A DNA stretch of 6,209 nt from an uncultured bacterium (GTDB lineage Bacteria; Planctomycetota; UBA1135; UBA2386): the NCBI GenBank assembly GCA_938003515.1, contig CALKYL010000181.1, positions 1 to 6,209 on the forward strand, given 5' to 3'. Each line of letters starts with the position of its first letter. Position 1 is the stretch's first letter. Below are positions 5,694-6,209 of this stretch, in pieces. The notes under the pieces are model-generated. The model saw only the letters and a program-made list of their open reading frames with translations. It ran no database searches and was not told the origin of the DNA. A program made the position numbers and the translations under genes.

Positions 5694-5698
5694 CTCCT
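5694..5698 (-). promoter_or_regulatory. Strong Shine-Dalgarno of the small membrane protein gene
   Basis: On the minus strand the sequence AACAGGAGAACCGAAG leads directly into the ATG at 5685. AGGAG is 8 bases from the start codon. It decides the start of the 49-residue gene and is the chief evidence that this short frame is translated. Confidence 0.65.
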
Positions 5699-5733
5699 GT
5701 TGGTCGGAACGGTCGGGGAATGGGAAGGCATGC

Positions 5734-6209
5734 TCAGCGCGCAGCGTCGGTCGGCGCGAACGGGCGCCACGCGCCCTGGACGCGCTGCTCGACGGCGCCG
5801 TCGGCCGCGATGCGGAACAGGTGCAGCCAGCCGTTGTCGACGAGCTGGCGCGGCGCGTCGTGCGCCGCCAGCACCGCGTCGATCGCGGCGGCGGGGGCCT
5901 CGACGAACACGGACAGCCGGAGCGGCGTGTGGCGCAGGGTGCGCCCGTCGTGCACGGACTGCATCGCGAGGCCGATGCGCAGGTCGCCGCCGTTGCCCTC
6001 GAAGACGCCGAGGTTGCCGCCGGCGACGTTGTGCAACAGCTTGTTGCCGCTGCCGAAGGCGCGGTTGTCGACCGTCGACGCGTAGTACTGGAGGTTGATC
6101 CAGTTGGTGACGACCATCGGCGCCGTCAGGATCAGCGTCAGCGTCGCGAGGTCCTCGTCGGCGTGCCAGTCGTAGTCGTGCAGGAAGACGCGCCCCTGCA
6201 GGTCCAGGT
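5734..6209 (-). CDS. dabA: DabA/DUF2309 inorganic carbon transporter subunit, C-terminal part (cut by window edge)
   Basis: The last 157 residues of the protein are present; the rest lies beyond the right edge. DabA is a cytoplasm-facing, zinc-containing, carbonic-anhydrase-like subunit that works with the membrane protein DabB in energy-coupled CO2 hydration and bicarbonate accumulation. The C-terminal signature is clear: GRVFLHDYDW, LTLILTAPMVV, NWINLQYYASTVDN, FGSGNKLLHNVAG, LGVFEGNGGDLRIGLAMQSV, HTPLRLSVFVEAP and LVDNGWLHLFRI, in the order known for the family. The Cys/Asp/His/Cys zinc ligands lie further upstream in the family and cannot be checked. The family usually has about 800 to 1000 or more residues. 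An internal ATG at 6117 is not the start, because the frame is open and conserved to the edge. A dabB (NuoL-like) partner would be expected upstream, outside the window. Confidence 0.92.
   Translation of the reverse strand, partial: LDLQGRVFLHDYDWHADEDLATLTLILTAPMVVTNWINLQYYASTVDNRAFGSGNKLLHNVAGGNLGVFEGNGGDLRIGLAMQSVHDGRTLRHTPLRLSVFVEAPAAAIDAVLAAHDAPRQLVDNGWLHLFRIAADGAVEQRVQGAWRPFAPTDAAR

Overview
The window is very GC-rich DNA with strong G/C preference at third codon positions. It is densely packed and has no RNA gene, insertion sequence, CRISPR array or gene-free stretch over 300 bases (the largest gap is 120 bases). A c-type cytochrome of the planctomycete/acidobacterial style, a lipoprotein with a bacterial Ig-like domain, a TPR protein with an end-of-array segment typical of planctomycetes, and a DUF2309/DabA protein together suggest a free-living, high-GC bacterium. 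Planctomycetota is my best guess and Myxococcota or a related phylum is possible; this is inference from protein style only.

Layout. On the minus strand, reading right to left, 1862-309 encodes a lipoprotein with an N-terminal Ig-like domain. It is followed after 5 bases by the start of an exported c-type cytochrome (303 to the left edge, cut by the window). A 120-base divergent region (1863-1982) separates this pair from argS on the plus strand (1983-3713), a complete arginyl-tRNA synthetase. Next on the plus strand are an exported TPR protein (3804-4709) with its own plausible promoter, and then the key gene, 4738-5529. From the right edge the minus strand carries the last 157 residues of DabA (DUF2309, inorganic carbon uptake) and a 49-residue membrane protein (5685-5536) with a strong Shine-Dalgarno, which ends 6 bases from the end of the plus-strand gene.

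Main discovery. The gene at 4738-5529 would normally be split into two unrelated calls: a 73-residue 'lipoprotein' ending at a TGA (4957-4959) and a truncated MsrA beginning at a GTG (4999). Both lie in the same frame. The TGA sits exactly where MsrA has its catalytic cysteine (ALG-TGA-FWG). A hairpin immediately downstream (4972-4990), with a GG-starting apical loop 19 bases after the TGA, fits the bacterial SECIS model. I therefore read it as one 263-residue selenoprotein: a lipoprotein-type, selenocysteine-containing methionine sulfoxide reductase A. It has two cysteines (96 and 140) at positions where MsrA usually lacks them, and these could act as resolving residues.

Working together. 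argS is housekeeping. The exported TPR protein and the exported seleno-MsrA lie 28 bases apart and may be co-transcribed. The MsrA would repair oxidised methionines in proteins of the cell envelope. DabA and the small membrane protein probably form the tail of a separate inorganic-carbon-uptake operon. The selenocysteine machinery (selA, selB, selC, selD) is not in the window and must exist elsewhere for the main claim to hold.
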